Assembly (NCBI GenBank): GCA_015228895.1
Contig: JADGCR010000088.1
Location: 1-8,689 of the forward strand
Direction: 5' to 3'
Source: Magnetococcales bacterium
Lineage (GTDB): Bacteria > Pseudomonadota > Magnetococcia > Magnetococcales > Magnetaquicoccaceae
DNA length: 8,689 nucleotides
Shown here: in pieces, positions 6,805 to 8,689 of the stretch
Layout: each line of letters begins with the position of its first letter
How positions within the stretch are numbered: position 1 is the first letter of the stretch
Notes under the pieces: model-generated
Database searches by the model: none
What the model was told of the DNA's origin: nothing
Seen by the model: only the letters and a program-made list of their open reading frames with translations
Program-made: the position numbers and the translations under genes

Positions 6805-6815
6805 GCTGCATCATA
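6799..6815. promoter_or_regulatory. 17-bp perfect palindrome overlapping the -10 box (operator candidate)
   Basis: TATGATGC-T-GCATCATA has 8-bp arms around one central base. It spans the -10 hexamer and the predicted start site of the + strand promoter, where a bound dimer would block RNA polymerase. A nested repeat, ATGCAG (6793-6798) with CTGCAT (6806-6811), shares the same region. No transcription factor gene is in the window, so the binder is unknown. Confidence 0.5.
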
Positions 6816-6865
6816 AAGCCATGCCCTCATCGGCTCAATTTGCGCGTGCAAAAGGATGCAAAGCG

Positions 6866-7504
6866 ATGCACTTCTTGAGAGTCCTGCCACAATCGTCGCT
6901 GCTGTTTCTTGCGCTGGCCTTGCCGGGCTTCGCATTGATGCTCTGGTGTGCCGAAGCCGGCGCCCTTGAGGTCGCGCCCCGCATCAGCGATCGGGAGATC
7001 ATTCAGGAACTCGCATCCATCAAGGCTGGCCAAGACAAACAGAACCAACGCTTCGAGGACATCAACAAGCGTTTCGAGGACATCAACAAGCGTTTCGAGG
7101 ATGTCAACAAACGCATCGATGATCTCAACAAACGCATCGACGATCTCAGTCTATCCTTAAACAATAAGATCGAGGCTTACAACCAGTCATTAAACAAACG
7201 TATCGATGATCTGAATCAGTCACTCAACGCACGTATCGACGACCTCCACAAACTGATCCTGACCCTGTTCTCTTCTCTGTTGGGCATCATGGTCGCCTTC
7301 ATCGGTTTTATCCTTTGGGACCGCCACACCATGACGAGACCATTGGACGACCGGATCACCCAGAACGCCGAAGAGATCAAAAACAATCAGGAATTCCTGC
7401 AGGAGAGATCCAACCTGTTGAATCAGTTGCTCCTGGCGTTGCGGGAACTGGCCAAGGACGATCCGAAGCTCTCCACGGTCTTGCGCAATTTCTCTCTTTT
7501 ATAA
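6866..7504 (+). CDS. Exported, membrane-anchored coiled-coil protein (212 aa, unknown function)
   Basis: I recognise the architecture, not a specific function. Residues 1-33 look like a signal peptide (hydrophobic core SLLFLALALPGFAL, possible cleavage after AGA at 33). It might instead stay as an anchor. Residues 43-128 form a highly charged coiled coil: five consecutive heptads of RFEDINK/RIDDLNK type (62-96), then three 11-residue repeats SLNNKIEAYNQ, SLNKRIDDLNQ and SLNARIDDLHK (97-129). A hydrophobic segment (130-151) ends in GFILWDR, followed by basic residues, suggesting a periplasmic coiled coil and a cytoplasmic helical tail (152-212). Start: AAAGGA at 6851-6856 lies 9 nt before ATG 6866. 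The in-frame ATG at 6821 lacks an equal site and would put a polar stretch before the signal. The gene is divergent from the kinase and 52 nt before the TPR gene. Confidence 0.8.
   Translation: MHFLRVLPQSSLLFLALALPGFALMLWCAEAGALEVAPRISDREIIQELASIKAGQDKQNQRFEDINKRFEDINKRFEDVNKRIDDLNKRIDDLSLSLNNKIEAYNQSLNKRIDDLNQSLNARIDDLHKLILTLFSSLLGIMVAFIGFILWDRHTMTRPLDDRITQNAEEIKNNQEFLQERSNLLNQLLLALRELAKDDPKLSTVLRNFSLL
7049..7153 (+). repeat. 21-bp in-frame tandem repeat, five copies
   Basis: Five consecutive 21-bp units begin at 7049, 7070, 7091, 7112 and 7133, each encoding one coiled-coil heptad. Units 1 and 2 differ at a single base; units 3 to 5 diverge progressively (RFEDINK twice, RFEDVNK, RIDDLNK, RIDDLSL). 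The near-identity of the first two suggests recent duplication, and copy number may vary between strains without shifting the frame. Confidence 0.85.
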
Positions 7505-7556
7505 TCCGCCCATCCCGCGCCTGCGGAATCTTTATTGGTGATTGCTCCAGCCTGAG

Positions 7557-8687
7557 ATGACAGAACCCGACCCCTCCACCCTCCAAACCCTGCTCTCCCT
7601 CTTCCAACAGGGGCGCTACCAGGAGATGGAAGCCCTGGCCAACGAGACCACCCGACACTTCCCGCACGACGGCTTTGGCTGGAAAGCCCTGGGGTTGGCG
7701 CTCCTGCAACAGGAAAAACTCGACGAGGCGCTGACACCACTGCGCCGGGCCCTCATCCTGTCGCCAAACGATGCCGCCATACACAACTACCAGGGCAACG
7801 CCTTGCGCAGAAAAAATCAACTCACCGCCGCCACAGCCTGCTTTGAGCGCGCCATGGAACTTCACCCCGACAACCCGGAATTCTTAAACAATCTTGGCAT
7901 GACACTCCAGGCCCGGGGCCAACCCGCCGGGGCGGAAGCGTGCTATCGCCAGGTATTGAATCTGCAACCGGATTATGCCAACACCCATTTCAATCTGGGG
8001 GTGCTGCTGCAACAAACCCAACGCCCGGAGGAAGCGCGAAGCGCTTTCCACCAGGCGCTGCGTCACAAACCCCGTTTCCCAGACGCCCTCTTCCATCTGG
8101 GTCTGCTGCTGCAGCCGACCGCACCCGTGGAAGCCGAAAACCGCTTCCGTCAGGCGCTGGCCATCCAACCCGATCATCTTCCGGCCCTGGGCCAATTGGG
8201 CAACCTCCTGCTGGCGCAACAACGCCTTCCGGAGGCGGTCACCGCCTTCCGCGCGGCCCTCGCCCTTCGACCCGATCTCCCGCTGGTCATCAACAATCTG
8301 GGGATCGCGCTGCAACAACAAAACGATGATCAATCCGCGGAACAGTGCTTCCGTCAGGCCATGGCGCTCCATCCGAACGGAGTGGACCCCTGCTACAACC
8401 TGGGGGTACTCCTGCAATCCCGACAACGCCACTCAGAAGCGGAAGCCGTCTACCGCCAGGTGCTCCGTCTGGAACCGGACCATGCGCAAACCCTCGTCAA
8501 TCTGGGCACCCTTTATGCCGCCACGGAGCGCTTGACCGAAGCGGAAGCGGCCTTCAAACAGGCACTGCTCCTGCGACCGGATCACGCCGACGCATATTAT
8601 AATTCAGGGAATCTGTTGTTCGGTCAGGAACGGTTTCACGAAGCCGAAACCGCCTATCGACACGCTCTGAGCATCCGCCCGGTTTGA
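7557..8687 (+). CDS. Tetratricopeptide repeat (TPR) protein
   Basis: This 376-residue protein is built almost wholly of TPR units, helical pairs that bind partner proteins. After a divergent first unit (about 4-37), ten units follow from residue 38 with a strict 34-residue period, except one of 33 (174-206). The units carry the usual small/large pattern, for example NLGVLLQ...AEAVYRQVLRLEPD (281-308). No signal peptide, membrane segment or catalytic domain is visible. In related proteins, TPR arrays of this kind may be joined to a glycosyltransferase domain; none is in this frame. The final unit ends SIRPV and then TGA (8685-8687), with Val where each of the other late units has Asp or Asn. 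Start: ATG 7557 was chosen, but neither it nor the upstream in-frame TTG at 7542 has a good ribosome binding site. It probably shares the upstream gene's transcript. Confidence 0.85.
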   Translation: MTEPDPSTLQTLLSLFQQGRYQEMEALANETTRHFPHDGFGWKALGLALLQQEKLDEALTPLRRALILSPNDAAIHNYQGNALRRKNQLTAATACFERAMELHPDNPEFLNNLGMTLQARGQPAGAEACYRQVLNLQPDYANTHFNLGVLLQQTQRPEEARSAFHQALRHKPRFPDALFHLGLLLQPTAPVEAENRFRQALAIQPDHLPALGQLGNLLLAQQRLPEAVTAFRAALALRPDLPLVINNLGIALQQQNDDQSAEQCFRQAMALHPNGVDPCYNLGVLLQSRQRHSEAEAVYRQVLRLEPDHAQTLVNLGTLYAATERLTEAEAAFKQALLLRPDHADAYYNSGNLLFGQERFHEAETAYRHALSIRPV

Positions 8688-8689
8688 CG

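Noticed and set aside
3959..6865. Very long open frame on the + strand running antisense through the kinase and into the coiled-coil gene
   Set aside because: The translation is low complexity (Gly, Gln, His, Arg-rich) and lies opposite a kinase with all motifs intact. Only the part from ATG 6866, after a good ribosome binding site, looks like protein.
7514..7525. CCGC-GCCT-GCGG hairpin between the coiled-coil and TPR genes as a terminator
   Set aside because: A 4-bp stem followed by AATCTTTATT is too weak to call; the two genes are more likely co-transcribed.
7663..8687. About 102-bp periodicity as a DNA repeat array
   Set aside because: It comes from the 34-residue TPR units; copies are well diverged at DNA level and explained by the protein.

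Overview
The window is a GC-rich, tightly packed piece of bacterial chromosome with ordinary protein-coding genes on both strands. No tRNA, rRNA, CRISPR array, insertion sequence or phage gene is visible. The gene set (a standard-length accA, a family 4 uracil-DNA glycosylase, a multi-PAS hybrid kinase with FixL-like PAS domains, TPR proteins) fits a Pseudomonadota-type bacterium. An alphaproteobacterial or Magnetococcales-like lineage is a guess from the general feel of the proteins, not something the sequence proves.

Left part (1-1125, + strand): an AT-richer leader carries a sigma-54-like promoter (78-94). A 64-residue unknown ORF (142-336) follows, then a family 4 uracil-DNA glycosylase (346-1125) that starts at GTG without a visible ribosome binding site, 9 nt after the small ORF's stop. 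The glycosylase meets accA tail to tail, and the two stop codons share the bases TTAA.

Middle (1122-6652, - strand): reading leftwards from the divergent promoter region come a large soluble hybrid histidine kinase (PAS-PAS-PAS-HisKA-HATPase-REC-HPt, start 6652), a B12-binding-type radical SAM protein of the DUF4080 kind (25 nt after the kinase), and accA (the alpha subunit of acetyl-CoA carboxylase carboxyltransferase). The first two are probably co-transcribed. accA has its own candidate sigma-70 promoter in the 109-nt gap before it.

Right part (6653-8689, + strand): a 213-nt divergent regulatory region holds a good sigma-70 promoter whose -10 box lies inside a perfect 17-bp palindrome, and a second, 15-bp palindrome in front of the kinase gene. 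It drives a small exported, membrane-anchored coiled-coil protein built from 7- and then 11-residue repeats. After 52 nt comes a protein made almost wholly of about eleven TPR repeats, which stops exactly at the end of a repeat, 2 nt before the window ends.

The most interesting points are three. The kinase's third PAS domain retains all five FixL haem-pocket positions that I compared, the second PAS only some of them, and the first has lost that segment, so the kinase may sense O2 or another gas. The palindrome overlapping the -10 box is a classic repressor-site arrangement. The coiled-coil protein switches from heptad to hendecad repeats. I see no clear evidence of a wholly new multi-gene system.
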